From Streptomyces sp. TLI_105 (GTDB lineage: Bacteria > Actinomycetota > Actinomycetes > Streptomycetales > Streptomycetaceae): a stretch of DNA of 64,000 nt. The stretch covers positions 5,605,501 to 5,669,500 of the forward strand of contig NZ_FNSM01000001.1 in the NCBI RefSeq assembly GCF_900105415.1. Direction: 5' to 3'. A program made the translations under genes and the position numbers. This document shows positions 8,642-17,573 of this stretch, in pieces; within the stretch, counting starts at the first letter, position 1, and each line of letters begins with the position of its first letter. The notes beneath the pieces are model-generated. The model saw only the letters and a list, made by a program, of their open reading frames with translations, made no database searches and was not told where the DNA came from.

Positions 8642-9958
8642 ATGGCAGGCATCGAGGACACCAAGGACAGCGCAGACATCACCGACACCCCCGGATACGA
8701 CGAGACCGCGACCGAACGCTGGGCCGCAGAGCCCGACAAGCGCCCCGGGCGCACCGCCTTCCAGCGCGACCGCGCCCGCGTGCTGCACTCCGCCGCGCTC
8801 CGCAGGCTCGCCGGCAAGACGCAGGTCGTCACCCCCGGCACCCGGAGTCACGCCTGGGACGCCAGCCCCCGCACCCGCCTCACGCACTCCCTGGAGTGCG
8901 CCCAGGTCGGCCGGGAGCTGGGCGCCGCCCTCGGCTGCGACCCCGATCTCGTCGAGGCCGCCTGCCTCTCCCACGACATGGGCCACCCGCCCTTCGGGCA
9001 CAACGGCGAGCAGGCGCTCAACGACGTCGCCAAGGACTGCGGCGGCTTCGAGGGGAACGCCCAGTCGCTCCGGCTCCTCACCCGCATCGAGCCGAAGCGC
9101 TTCGTGAAGGACGCCGACGGGGAGCTCGTCAGCGTGGGGCTGAACCTCACCCGCGCCGCCCTCGACGCCGCCACCAAGTACCCGTGGGCGCGCGGCGCCC
9201 ACCCCGAGGACCCCGGCTCGCCGAAGTTCGGCGTGTACGAGGACGACCGGCCCGTCTTCGAGTGGGTCCGGCAGGGCGCCCCCGCCCACCGCAAGTGCTT
9301 CGAGGCCCAGGTCATGGACTGGTCCGACGACGTGGCCTATTCGGTCCACGACTTCGAGGACGGACTGCACGCCGGGCACATCGACCCCAACATGCTCCTC
9401 GCCGAGCCCGAGCGCGCCGACATCTGGCAGGTCGCCATCGGCCGCTACGTACCCGAGGACACCGACCCGCAGGAGCTCGCCGAGGCCCTCGACCGGCTCG
9501 TCGACCAGGAGTGGTGGCCGCACGGCTACGACGGCTCGGCCGTCGCCCAGGCCCGGCTCAAGGACGCCACCAGCCAGCTCATCGGCCGCTTCTGCCTCGC
9601 CGCCGAGGGCGCCACCCGGCAGGCCTACGGCTCCGGGCGTCTCACGCGGTACGGGGCCGAGCTCGTCGTCCCCCGCGCCACCCGCAACGAGTGCGCGGTC
9701 CTCAAGGCCGTCGCCGACCGGTACGTGATGCAGCGACCCCAACAGGAGGCGCTCCGCGCCGACCAGCGCATCGTCGTCGCCGAACTCGCCGAGGCCCTCG
9801 TCGCCCGCGCCCCCGACGGCCTCGAACCGCAGTTCCGGGCCGCGTTCGACACGGCCCGCGACGACCGGGCCCGCAAGCGCGTCCTCGTCGACCAGATCGC
9901 CAACCTCACCGACGCCTCCGCCCGGGCCCTCCACGCCCGCCTCCGCGGCCCCCGCTAG
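8642..9958 (+). CDS. dgt: Deoxyguanosinetriphosphate triphosphohydrolase-like protein (HD domain)
   Basis: At 438 residues this is the usual length of the shorter bacterial dGTPase-like proteins. The HD-domain metal ligands are visible: [13 protein letters not shown] supplies the first His, [16 protein letters not shown] the HD pair, and [11 protein letters not shown] the last Asp. The N-terminal [20 protein letters not shown] stretch is also conserved. The enzyme is expected to remove triphosphate from dGTP or related dNTPs, limiting nucleotide pools. It lies upstream of dnaG on the same strand, a common actinobacterial arrangement with a loose functional link to replication. An internal TTTACC-poor, GC-rich coding bias shows no sign of transfer. 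Confidence 0.9.
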   Translation: MAGIEDTKDSADITDTPGYDETATERWAAEPDKRPGRTAFQRDRARVLHSAALRRLAGKTQVVTPGTRSHAWDASPRTRLTHSLECAQVGRELGAALGCDPDLVEAACLSHDMGHPPFGHNGEQALNDVAKDCGGFEGNAQSLRLLTRIEPKRFVKDADGELVSVGLNLTRAALDAATKYPWARGAHPEDPGSPKFGVYEDDRPVFEWVRQGAPAHRKCFEAQVMDWSDDVAYSVHDFEDGLHAGHIDPNMLLAEPERADIWQVAIGRYVPEDTDPQELAEALDRLVDQEWWPHGYDGSAVAQARLKDATSQLIGRFCLAAEGATRQAYGSGRLTRYGAELVVPRATRNECAVLKAVADRYVMQRPQQEALRADQRIVVAELAEALVARAPDGLEPQFRAAFDTARDDRARKRVLVDQIANLTDASARALHARLRGPR

Positions 9959-10084
9959 GCGGCACAGGCCCTCTTCCGTCACTCCCCTCGGTACGGGACC
10001 CTCGCAGGCACGGCCCGGGGAGGTACGACGGGACGAACGCCCGGGGGCGTAGGTTGGAACCGGTCGCAACGAGGAGGAAACGAC

Positions 10085-11344
10085 GTGGTCGACGCAGATC
10101 AGACCTTTGTCATCGTCGGCGGAGGCCTGGCAGGGGCCAAAGCGGCGGAGACCCTGCGCGCCGAGGGATTCAACGGCCGGGTGATCCTCATCGGCGACGA
10201 ACGCGACCACCCCTACGAGCGCCCACCGCTCTCCAAGGGCTACCTCGTCGGCGCCAAGGAGCGCGACAGCGTCTTCGTCCACGAGGCCGCCTGGTACGCG
10301 GCGAACGACGTCGAACTCCACCTCGGCCAGTCCGTCACCGCCGTCGACCGCGAGGCCCGCACCGTCCGCCTCGGCGACGGCACCGTCATCGGCTACGACA
10401 AGCTGCTCCTCGCCACCGGCGCCGAGCCCCGCCGCCTCGACGTCCCCGGCACCGAGCTCGCCGGCGTCCACCACCTGCGCCGGCTCGCCCACGCCGACCG
10501 GCTCCGCCAGGTCCTCGCCGGCCTCGGCCGGGACAACGGCCACCTGGTGATCGCCGGCGGCGGCTGGATCGGCCTGGAGGTCGCCGCCGCCGCCCGCGGC
10601 TACGGCGCCGAGGTCACCGTCGTCGAGGCCGACCCCACCCCGCTGTACCGGGTCCTCGGCCCCGAGCTCGGCCAGCTCTTCGCCGACCTGCACACCGACC
10701 ACGGCGTCCGCTTCCACTTCGGCGTCCGGCTCACCGAGATCGTCGGCCAGGACGGCATGGTCCTCGCCGTCCGCACCGACGACGGCGAGGAGCACCCGGC
10801 GCACGCCGTCCTCGCCGCGATCGGCGCCGCCCCCCGCACCGCCCTCGCCGAGAACTCGGGGCTCGCCCTCGTCGACCGGGCCGACGGCGGCGGCATCGCC
10901 GTCGACGAGTCCCTGCGCACCTCCGACCCCGACATCTACGCCGCCGGCGACGTGGCCGCCGCCCACCACCCGCTGCTGCACACCCGGCTCCGCGTCGAGC
11001 ACTGGGCCAACGCCCTCAACGGCGGCCCGGCCGCCGCCCGCGCCATGCTCGGACAGCGCGTCTCCTACGACCGGGTGCCCTACTTCTTCTCCGACCAGTA
11101 CGACCTGGGCATGGAGTACTCGGGCTGGGCGCCGCCCGGCACGTACGACCAGGTCGTGGTCCGCGGCGACACCGGCAAGCGCGAGTTCATCGCCTTCTGG
11201 CTCAAGGAGGGCCGGGTCCTCGCCGGGATGAACGTGAATGTGTGGGACGTCACAGACCCGATCCAGGCCCTCATCCGCGCCCGTACGGCCGTGGACCCGG
11301 AGGCCCTCGCGGACGCCTCCGTACCCCTGGAGAGCCTGATCTGA
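10085..11344 (+). CDS. FAD/NAD(P)-binding ferredoxin reductase-like oxidoreductase
   Basis: Starts at GTG behind a clear GAGGAGG site. The 419-residue protein has an N-terminal FAD dinucleotide fold (FVIVGGGLAGAKAAE), an NAD(P)-binding fold in the middle (LVIAGGGWIGLEVAAAA, about residues 157-173) and the late FAD motif DIYAAGDVAA. A small C-terminal reductase dimerisation domain follows. The YERPPLSKGYL stretch is typical of ferredoxin/rubredoxin/putidaredoxin reductases that serve P450s and Rieske oxygenases. No ferredoxin gene is adjacent, although two P450 genes lie about 25 kb downstream. Whether they share electrons is speculative. Only 29 bp separate its stop from the dnaG start. Confidence 0.85.
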   Translation: MVDADQTFVIVGGGLAGAKAAETLRAEGFNGRVILIGDERDHPYERPPLSKGYLVGAKERDSVFVHEAAWYAANDVELHLGQSVTAVDREARTVRLGDGTVIGYDKLLLATGAEPRRLDVPGTELAGVHHLRRLAHADRLRQVLAGLGRDNGHLVIAGGGWIGLEVAAAARGYGAEVTVVEADPTPLYRVLGPELGQLFADLHTDHGVRFHFGVRLTEIVGQDGMVLAVRTDDGEEHPAHAVLAAIGAAPRTALAENSGLALVDRADGGGIAVDESLRTSDPDIYAAGDVAAAHHPLLHTRLRVEHWANALNGGPAAARAMLGQRVSYDRVPYFFSDQYDLGMEYSGWAPPGTYDQVVVRGDTGKREFIAFWLKEGRVLAGMNVNVWDVTDPIQALIRARTAVDPEALADASVPLESLI

Positions 11345-11373
11345 TCGGTGCCGGTCACCCGTAGACTTCATGC

Positions 11374-13263
11374 GTGGCAGGCAGGATCAACGATGACGAC
11401 GTGAAGGCGGTACGGGACGCGGTCCCGATCGACGCCGTCGTGTCCGAGTACCTCCAGCTGCGCAACGCGGGCGGCGGCAACCTCAAGGGCCTGTGCCCCT
11501 TCCACGACGAGAAGTCGCCCTCCTTCCAGGTCAGCCCCAGCAAGGGACTCTTCCACTGCTTCGGCTGCCAGGAAGGCGGCGACACCATCGCCTTCGTGAT
11601 GAAGATCGACCACCTCTCCTTCTCGGAGACCGTCGAGCGCCTCGCCGCGAAGGCGGGCATCACCCTGCGGTACGAGGAAGGCGGCTACAACCCCGGCCAC
11701 CAGCGCGGCGAACGGATCCGCCTGATCGAGGCCCACAAGGCCGCCGCCGAGTACTACGCCGGCCAACTCGGCTCGCCCGAGGCCGAGATCGGCCGGAAGT
11801 TCCTCGCCGAGCGCGGCTTCGACCAGACCGCCGCCGAGCACTTCGGCGTCGGTTACTCCCCGGCCGGCTGGGACCACCTCACCCGCTTCCTGCGCGGCAA
11901 GGGCTTCTCCGACAAGGAACTGATCCTCTCCGGCCTCTCCCAGGACGGCCGCCGCGGTCCCATCGACCGCTTCCGCGGCCGCCTCATGTGGCCGATCAAG
12001 GACGTCGGCGGCGAGATCGTCGGCTTCGGCGCGCGCAAGCTCCGCGACGACGACAACGGCCCCAAGTACCTCAACACGCCCGAGACGCCGATCTACAAGA
12101 AGTCCCAGGTGCTCTACGGCATCGACCTGGCCAAGAAGGACATCGCCAAGATCAGCCGGGCCGTCGTCGTCGAGGGCTACACCGACGTCATGGCCTGCCA
12201 CCTCGCCGGCGTCACCACCGCCATCGCCACCTGCGGCACCGCCTTCGGCGGCGACCACATCAAGATCCTCCGCCGGCTCCTCATGGACAACGGCTCGGCC
12301 CGCGTCATCTTCACCTTCGACGGCGACGCCGCCGGCCAGAAGGCCGCCCTGCGCGCCTTCGAGGACGACCAGAAGTTCGCCGCCGAGACGTACATCGCCA
12401 TCGCCCCCGACGGCATGGACCCCTGCGAACTCCGCCTCGCCAAGGGCGACGAGGCCGTCGCCGAACTCGTCCAGCCCCGCACCCCGCTCTTCGAGTTCGC
12501 CCTCCGCCAGATCGTGACGCGGTACGACCTGGAGACCCCGGCGGGACGCGCCGCCGCCCTCGACGAGGCCGCGCCCATCGTCGCGAAGATCAAGAACATC
12601 GCCTCCCAGCACGAGGTCGCCGTCCAGCTCGCCGGCATGCTCGGCATCCTCGACACCCAGTTCGTGGTCCGGCGGGTCGCCCAGATCGCCCGCTGGCAGC
12701 GGCAGGGCGGCGAGCGGGGCCCGAGCCGTCAGCAGCCCCAGCGGACGTACGACACCCCGGCCCCGGCCGCCGCCCCCTCCGGCCCCGCGCTCAATCTGCG
12801 CAGCCCCGCCCACCGCACCGAGCGGGAGCTCCTCAAGCTCGCCCTCCAGCGGCCCGAACTGGTCTCCCCGGCCTTCGACGCCTATGGCGTCGACGAGTTC
12901 ACCGCCCCGCCCTACGCGGCCGTCAGGCAGTGCATCCAGGACGCGGGCGGCGCCACCGGCGCCCCCTCCGACTACCTCGACGCCGTCCGCGAGGCCGCCC
13001 CCAACGACTCGGTCCGCGCCCTCGTCACCGAACTCGCCGTCGAGACGATCTTCGCCAAGACCGTCGACGAGGCCTACGCCGGCGACCAGCTCGTCACCGT
13101 CCGCCTCCGCGCCGTCGACCGCCGCATCCGCGACGTCCAGGGCACCCTGGCCCGGCTCGGCGCGAACGGAGACCCCGAGCGGCTCGCCGCCGTGCAGAAC
13201 GAGCTGTGGGTCCTCACCCAGTACGGGCAGTCCCTCCGGAACAACGGCGCCGCGGCCCTCTGA
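11374..13263 (+). CDS. dnaG: DNA primase
   Basis: Primase makes the RNA primers for lagging-strand replication in partnership with the replicative helicase. The 629-residue protein begins with the CHC2 zinc finger (Cys41, His44, Cys62, Cys65). A catalytic core follows with the Toprim acidic motif in VVVEGYTDVMA and the DGDAAG segment (FTFDGDAAGQKAA). After a Pro/Gln-rich linker (about 450-475) a C-terminal helicase-interaction domain ends the protein. The start is GTG. Synteny with the neighbouring sigma-factor gene is typical of Streptomyces. Confidence 0.97.
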   Translation: MAGRINDDDVKAVRDAVPIDAVVSEYLQLRNAGGGNLKGLCPFHDEKSPSFQVSPSKGLFHCFGCQEGGDTIAFVMKIDHLSFSETVERLAAKAGITLRYEEGGYNPGHQRGERIRLIEAHKAAAEYYAGQLGSPEAEIGRKFLAERGFDQTAAEHFGVGYSPAGWDHLTRFLRGKGFSDKELILSGLSQDGRRGPIDRFRGRLMWPIKDVGGEIVGFGARKLRDDDNGPKYLNTPETPIYKKSQVLYGIDLAKKDIAKISRAVVVEGYTDVMACHLAGVTTAIATCGTAFGGDHIKILRRLLMDNGSARVIFTFDGDAAGQKAALRAFEDDQKFAAETYIAIAPDGMDPCELRLAKGDEAVAELVQPRTPLFEFALRQIVTRYDLETPAGRAAALDEAAPIVAKIKNIASQHEVAVQLAGMLGILDTQFVVRRVAQIARWQRQGGERGPSRQQPQRTYDTPAPAAAPSGPALNLRSPAHRTERELLKLALQRPELVSPAFDAYGVDEFTAPPYAAVRQCIQDAGGATGAPSDYLDAVREAAPNDSVRALVTELAVETIFAKTVDEAYAGDQLVTVRLRAVDRRIRDVQGTLARLGANGDPERLAAVQNELWVLTQYGQSLRNNGAAAL

Positions 13264-13380
13264 CACACGTTCGGTCACGCCCCGGTCTCAAAAAGTCACC
13301 GCACGCCCCTCGTGGCGGCGATGTGTCGTACCCCACACTGGGTGACGGTGTCGTTCCGCCCCTCCTGGAGGTCGCCCGCC

Positions 13381-14400
13381 GTGCAGACCGAGATCCGGAC
13401 CGTGTCGCAGGAGCCGTCCCCCGAGGAGCCGGACGAGCCGCCGGAGATCCCCGTCCAGCGTCGCCGCACCGGCGACCTCGGCGGCAACGGCCCCTCCTCC
13501 GACCTCTTCCGCCAGTACCTGCGCGAGATCGGCCGCATCCCGCTGCTCAGCGCCGAGGAGGAGGTCGAACTGGCCCGCCGCGTCGAGGCCGGGCTCTTCG
13601 CCGAGGAGAAACTCGCCAACACCCCCGACCTGGACACCCAGTTGGCGATCGACCTGGACCGGCTCGTCGTCCTCGGCCGGATCGCCAAGCGCAAGCTCAT
13701 CGAGGCCAACCTCCGCCTCGTCGTCTCCGTCGCCAAACGGTACGTGGGCCGCGGCCTCACCATGCTCGACCTCGTCCAGGAGGGAAACCTCGGCCTCATC
13801 AGGGCCGTCGAGAAGTTCGACTACGCACGCGGCTACAAGTTCTCCACGTACGCCACCTGGTGGATCCGCCAGGCCATGTCCCGGGCCCTCGCCGACCAGG
13901 CCCGGACCATCCGCGTCCCCGTGCACGTCGTCGAACTCATCAACCGCGTCATCCGCGTCCAGCGCCGCATGCTCCAGGAGCGCGGCTACGAACCCACCGC
14001 CGAAGAGGTCGCCGCCCAGCTGGACCTGGCACCCGAACGGGTCGGCGAGGTCCTCCGCCTCGCCCAGGAACCCGTCTCCCTGCACGCCCCCGTCGGCGAG
14101 GAGGAGGACGTCGCCCTCGGCGACCTCATCGAGGACGGCGACGCCGCCTCACCCGTCGAGTCCGCCGCCTTCCTGCTGCTCCGCCGCCACCTGGAGGACG
14201 TCCTCTCCACCCTCGGCGAACGCGAACGCAAGGTCGTCCAGCTCCGCTACGGCCTCGACGACGGCAGGCCCCGCACCCTGGAGGAGATAGGCCGCATCTT
14301 CGGCGTGACGCGCGAACGCATCCGCCAGATCGAGTCCAAGACCCTCAACAAACTGCGGGACCACGCCTACGCGGACCAGCTGCGCGGCTATCTGGACTAG
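13381..14400 (+). CDS. hrdA: RNA polymerase sigma factor, HrdA-like group 2 sigma-70
   Basis: GTG start with GGAGG nine bases upstream, giving 339 residues. All sigma-70 regions are present. Region 1.2 is [22 protein letters not shown]; region 2 runs from [19 protein letters not shown] through [21 protein letters not shown] with the -10 recognition helix. Region 3 follows, and region 4 ends with a helix-turn-helix ([17 protein letters not shown]). The long acidic N-terminal extension of the essential HrdB is missing, which marks this as one of the dispensable Hrd paralogues. Position directly downstream of dnaG points to HrdA rather than HrdC or HrdD; that assignment relies on remembered synteny. 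Confidence 0.88.
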   Translation: MQTEIRTVSQEPSPEEPDEPPEIPVQRRRTGDLGGNGPSSDLFRQYLREIGRIPLLSAEEEVELARRVEAGLFAEEKLANTPDLDTQLAIDLDRLVVLGRIAKRKLIEANLRLVVSVAKRYVGRGLTMLDLVQEGNLGLIRAVEKFDYARGYKFSTYATWWIRQAMSRALADQARTIRVPVHVVELINRVIRVQRRMLQERGYEPTAEEVAAQLDLAPERVGEVLRLAQEPVSLHAPVGEEEDVALGDLIEDGDAASPVESAAFLLLRRHLEDVLSTLGERERKVVQLRYGLDDGRPRTLEEIGRIFGVTRERIRQIESKTLNKLRDHAYADQLRGYLD

Positions 14401-15614
14401 TCGAGCTCCCTGACCGTGAGTGTCCACGGACCCTCGGCGTTGAACTTCAGCAGCTGCGGGCCGCGCGGGACCGGGACGGTCTGTCGGAGCGGCCCGATCT
14501 CGTTGAGGAGCAGGTCCATGTCGGGCAGCCGTCCGTCGGTGCGACCGCCGACCCCGTAGCTCTGGATGCCGACATAGCCCCGGCCGTTCCTCGGGTCGCC
14601 CTTGAACTCCACCCGGAGGTCCGCCCCGCCACCGAGGTAGATCAGTGCCTCGGGACCGTAGCCGTGCAGCGTTCCCTCCAGGCGGCGGGCGGCGGCCAGC
14701 GGCTTCACCCGCAGGATCCAGCGGTTCTCGGCGGCAAGCCGCATGCGCAGCGGGCGGCCCTTGGGGACCGGGGCGGCCGCGCTGCCCAGGAAGTCGGGCA
14801 GCAGGGCGTTGAAGAGGAAGTCGACCTCGTCCTTGTTGCGCCGGTCGAGCGGGAAGAGGCCCAGGTAGCCGTAACCCTCCTGCGCGAGTTCGACGAGAAC
14901 GGGGCCGTTTCCGACCCGGTCGTCGAGGGCGATCACGTCGTTGCCGAGCCCCTCGGCGACGAAGGGCTCGAAGACGGGGCCGAACTCCCAGCCCTCGACC
15001 AGTTCGTACGGCCGGTCGGCCGGCGGGAACGGCCCGGTGGGGGCGGGCGCGGGCGTCGGCTCCGGCTCGCCCAGGGGGCCGCCGGCGGCGGGCAGCGGCT
15101 GCCCCGGCATCTTCACGACCCCGACCAGCGGGACCGGCCCGCACACGACCGGCTGCGGCTCCGGCTCCTCCTCCGCCACCTCGACCCCGTACTCCGTGAC
15201 GAGACCGGCGAGCCCGGAGCCGTGCCCCCGCCCGAGCCCCGTGAACTTCCAGCCGCCCGACTCCCGGAAGAACTCCCCGAAGGCGACGGCGGTCGCGTCC
15301 CCCGTACCCGTCACCGCGTACGAGGCGACGGCCGCCCCGTCCGGTGCGGCCGCCTCCAGGACGCCGCCGTCCGCCTCCCCGGCGATCACGATCCGCTCGA
15401 CGGCCGCCTCCACCTCGTGCAACGCGAGGACCAGCGAAGCCTGTTCGTGCCGTACCGCACCGGAGGGATGCACGGGCTGCCCGGCGAAGACCATGTCCGC
15501 GTCCCCCCGGACCCGGCCGTCCGTGCCGAGCAGCAGTGCCGCCACATCCACGCCCTCGGCACCCACGCGCAGGGTGACCGACGGCACCCACGCATCCTTG
15601 GTTATGTGACCCAT
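14397..15614 (-). CDS. TerD-domain protein with C-terminal extension
   Basis: The first 150 or so residues form a TerD/CABP domain: [31 protein letters not shown], the calcium-type acidic residues, and the late [27 protein letters not shown] motif. TerD proteins belong to tellurite-resistance and calcium-linked stress systems and are numerous in Streptomyces. A Pro-rich linker (about residues 185-220) leads to a second globular region of about 190 residues that I do not recognise, giving about 405 residues in all. The stop overlaps the convergent hrdA stop. The start ATG lies inside the 3' arm of a perfect 15-bp hairpin with no Shine-Dalgarno sequence before it. Confidence 0.8.
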   Translation of the reverse strand: MGHITKDAWVPSVTLRVGAEGVDVAALLLGTDGRVRGDADMVFAGQPVHPSGAVRHEQASLVLALHEVEAAVERIVIAGEADGGVLEAAAPDGAAVASYAVTGTGDATAVAFGEFFRESGGWKFTGLGRGHGSGLAGLVTEYGVEVAEEEPEPQPVVCGPVPLVGVVKMPGQPLPAAGGPLGEPEPTPAPAPTGPFPPADRPYELVEGWEFGPVFEPFVAEGLGNDVIALDDRVGNGPVLVELAQEGYGYLGLFPLDRRNKDEVDFLFNALLPDFLGSAAAPVPKGRPLRMRLAAENRWILRVKPLAAARRLEGTLHGYGPEALIYLGGGADLRVEFKGDPRNGRGYVGIQSYGVGGRTDGRLPDMDLLLNEIGPLRQTVPVPRGPQLLKFNAEGPWTLTVRELD

Positions 15615-15640
15615 GCCGCACATCATGCGGCATGGGTCAC
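15606..15640 (-). promoter_or_regulatory. Perfect 15-bp hairpin over the TerD start codon
   Basis: A 15-bp perfect inverted repeat (arms 15606-15620 and 15626-15640) with a 5-nt loop fills the gap between the ABC exporter gene and the TerD gene. In the transcript the TerD start ATG (15614-15612) falls within the downstream arm. No T-run follows, so it is not a standard intrinsic terminator. It could be a translational switch, a transcript-end stabiliser or a DNA operator. Confidence 0.7.
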
Positions 15641-15647
15641 CGCCGGG

Positions 15648-17573
15648 TCAGTCGACCTCGGCGACCGCCTGCGCGAACTGCGCCGCGTACAGCCGGGCGT
15701 AGGCCCCGCCGGACGACAACAGCTCCTCGTGCGTGCCCTGTTCGACGATCGAGCCGTTCTCCATCACCAGGATCACGTCCGCGTCCCGGATCGTGGAGAG
15801 CCGGTGCGCGATCACGAACGAGGTCCGCCCGGCCGCGAGTCGGGCCATCGCCTTCTGGATGAGGACCTCGGTGCGGGTGTCGACCGAGCTGGTCGCCTCG
15901 TCCAGGACGAGGATCACCGGATCGGACAGGAACGCCCGCGCGATGGTGATCAGCTGCTTCTCGCCCGCGCTGACCCCCGCCCCGTCGTCCTCGATCACCG
16001 TGTCGTACCCCTCGGGCAGGGTCCGGATGAACCGGTCGGCGTGCGCGGCGCGCGCCGCCTCCTCGACCTCGGCCCGGCTCACCGGGCGCGTGGCGCCGTA
16101 CGCGATGTTGTCCGCGATGGTGCCGCCGAAGAGCCAGGTGTCCTGGAGGACCATGCCGATGCCCTTCCGCAGCTCCTCGCGGGACATCTTCGCCACGTCC
16201 ACCCCGTCCAGGGTGATCCGGCCGCCCGTCACCTCGTAGAACCGCATCAGCAGGTTCACCAGGGTCGTCTTGCCGGCGCCGGTCGGGCCGACGATCGCGA
16301 CCGTCTGCCCCGGATCCACCGCGAGCGACAGGTCCTCGATGAGCGGCTTGTCCTCCTCGTAACGGAAGGAGACGCCTTCCAGGGCCACCTTGCCCTTGAG
16401 GCCCAGAGGCTTCTCGCTCGTCGGGCCGTCCGGCTCCTGCTCCTCCGCGTCGAGCAGCTCGAAGATCCGCTCCGCCGAGGCGACACCGGACTGCACCAGG
16501 TTCGCCATCGACGCGACCTGCGTCAGCGGCATCGAGAACTGGCGCGAGTACTGGATGAAGGCCTGCACGTCACCGATGGACAGACTGCCGGTCGCCACCC
16601 GCAGACCGCCGACCACGGCCACGAGCACGTAGTTGATGTTCGAGACGAAGAACATCACCGGCTGCATCACACCGCTGTTGAACTGCGCCTTGAACCCGGC
16701 CTCGTACAGCGCCTCGTTCTGCTCGCGGAAGTCCTTCGCGGACTCCTCCTGCCGGCCGAAGACCTTCACCAGGCCGTGCCCGGTGTACATCTCCTCCACG
16801 TGCGCGTTGAGCGCGCCCGTCGACTTCCACTGCTGCACGAAGTGCGGCTGCGAGCGCTTGCCGATCTTCGCCGCGACGAACACCGAGACCGGCACCGTCA
16901 CCAGCGCCACCAGCGCGAGCAGCGGCGAGATCCAGAACATCATCCCGAGCACGCCGACGATCGTGAGCAGCGAGTTGATCAGCTGGCCCATCGACTGCTG
17001 GAGCGTCTGCGAGATGTTGTCGATGTCGTTGGTCGCCCGGGACAGCACCTCGCCGCGCTTCGCCTTGTCGAAGTACGAGAGGGGGAGCCGCGCCAGCTTC
17101 GTCTGGACGTCCTCCCGCATCCGGTAGACCGTCCGGTTGATCACCTTGATCGACATGCGGGTGGAGACCAGCATCAGCAGGCCCGCCGCCACGTAGATCA
17201 CGAGGACCCACAGCAGGACCCCGCCGACCGCGCCGAAGTCGATCCCCTTGCCGGGGGTGAAGTCGACCCCGGACAGCATGTCGGCCATGCCGCTGTCGCC
17301 GTCCGCGCGGAGCTTCTGCAGGGCCTGCGCCTTCGTGACGCCCTCGGGCATGTTCCGCCCGACGACGCCCGCGAAGATCAGGTCCGTCGCCCTGCCGAGG
17401 ATCTTCGGCCCGACCACTGAGGCCGCCACCGACAGCACGCCCGCGATCAGCATCAGCCAGAGCGTGCCGCGCTCGGGCGCCAGCTGCTTCAGCAGCCGCT
17501 TGCCCGAATTCTTGAAGTCCATGGACCGCTCACCGGACTGGCCCATCATCATGCGTCCGCCAGGACCGGCCAT
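15648..17573 (-). CDS. Heterodimeric ABC exporter subunit (consensus Walker B, atypical signature)
   Basis: A full half-transporter of 641 residues: six membrane helices in about residues 35-330, then an ATPase domain with Walker [10 protein letters not shown], signature VSAGEKQ, Walker [11 protein letters not shown] with its catalytic glutamate, and the switch IAHRLST. Its start overlaps the partner's stop as TGATG, so the two are translationally coupled and should assemble as one exporter. The signature departs from LSGGQ, which fits the asymmetric heterodimers in which one ATP site is degenerate. The protein is closely similar to the partial exporter at the window's left edge. The substrate is unknown. 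Confidence 0.9.
   Translation of the reverse strand: MAGPGGRMMMGQSGERSMDFKNSGKRLLKQLAPERGTLWLMLIAGVLSVAASVVGPKILGRATDLIFAGVVGRNMPEGVTKAQALQKLRADGDSGMADMLSGVDFTPGKGIDFGAVGGVLLWVLVIYVAAGLLMLVSTRMSIKVINRTVYRMREDVQTKLARLPLSYFDKAKRGEVLSRATNDIDNISQTLQQSMGQLINSLLTIVGVLGMMFWISPLLALVALVTVPVSVFVAAKIGKRSQPHFVQQWKSTGALNAHVEEMYTGHGLVKVFGRQEESAKDFREQNEALYEAGFKAQFNSGVMQPVMFFVSNINYVLVAVVGGLRVATGSLSIGDVQAFIQYSRQFSMPLTQVASMANLVQSGVASAERIFELLDAEEQEPDGPTSEKPLGLKGKVALEGVSFRYEEDKPLIEDLSLAVDPGQTVAIVGPTGAGKTTLVNLLMRFYEVTGGRITLDGVDVAKMSREELRKGIGMVLQDTWLFGGTIADNIAYGATRPVSRAEVEEAARAAHADRFIRTLPEGYDTVIEDDGAGVSAGEKQLITIARAFLSDPVILVLDEATSSVDTRTEVLIQKAMARLAAGRTSFVIAHRLSTIRDADVILVMENGSIVEQGTHEELLSSGGAYARLYAAQFAQAVAEVD

Noticed and set aside
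11493..17420. Very long plus-strand frame across dnaG, hrdA and the exporter genes
   Set aside because: It crosses several unambiguous genes on both strands and consists of low-complexity Arg/Pro/His sequence; such frames arise from third-position GC bias.
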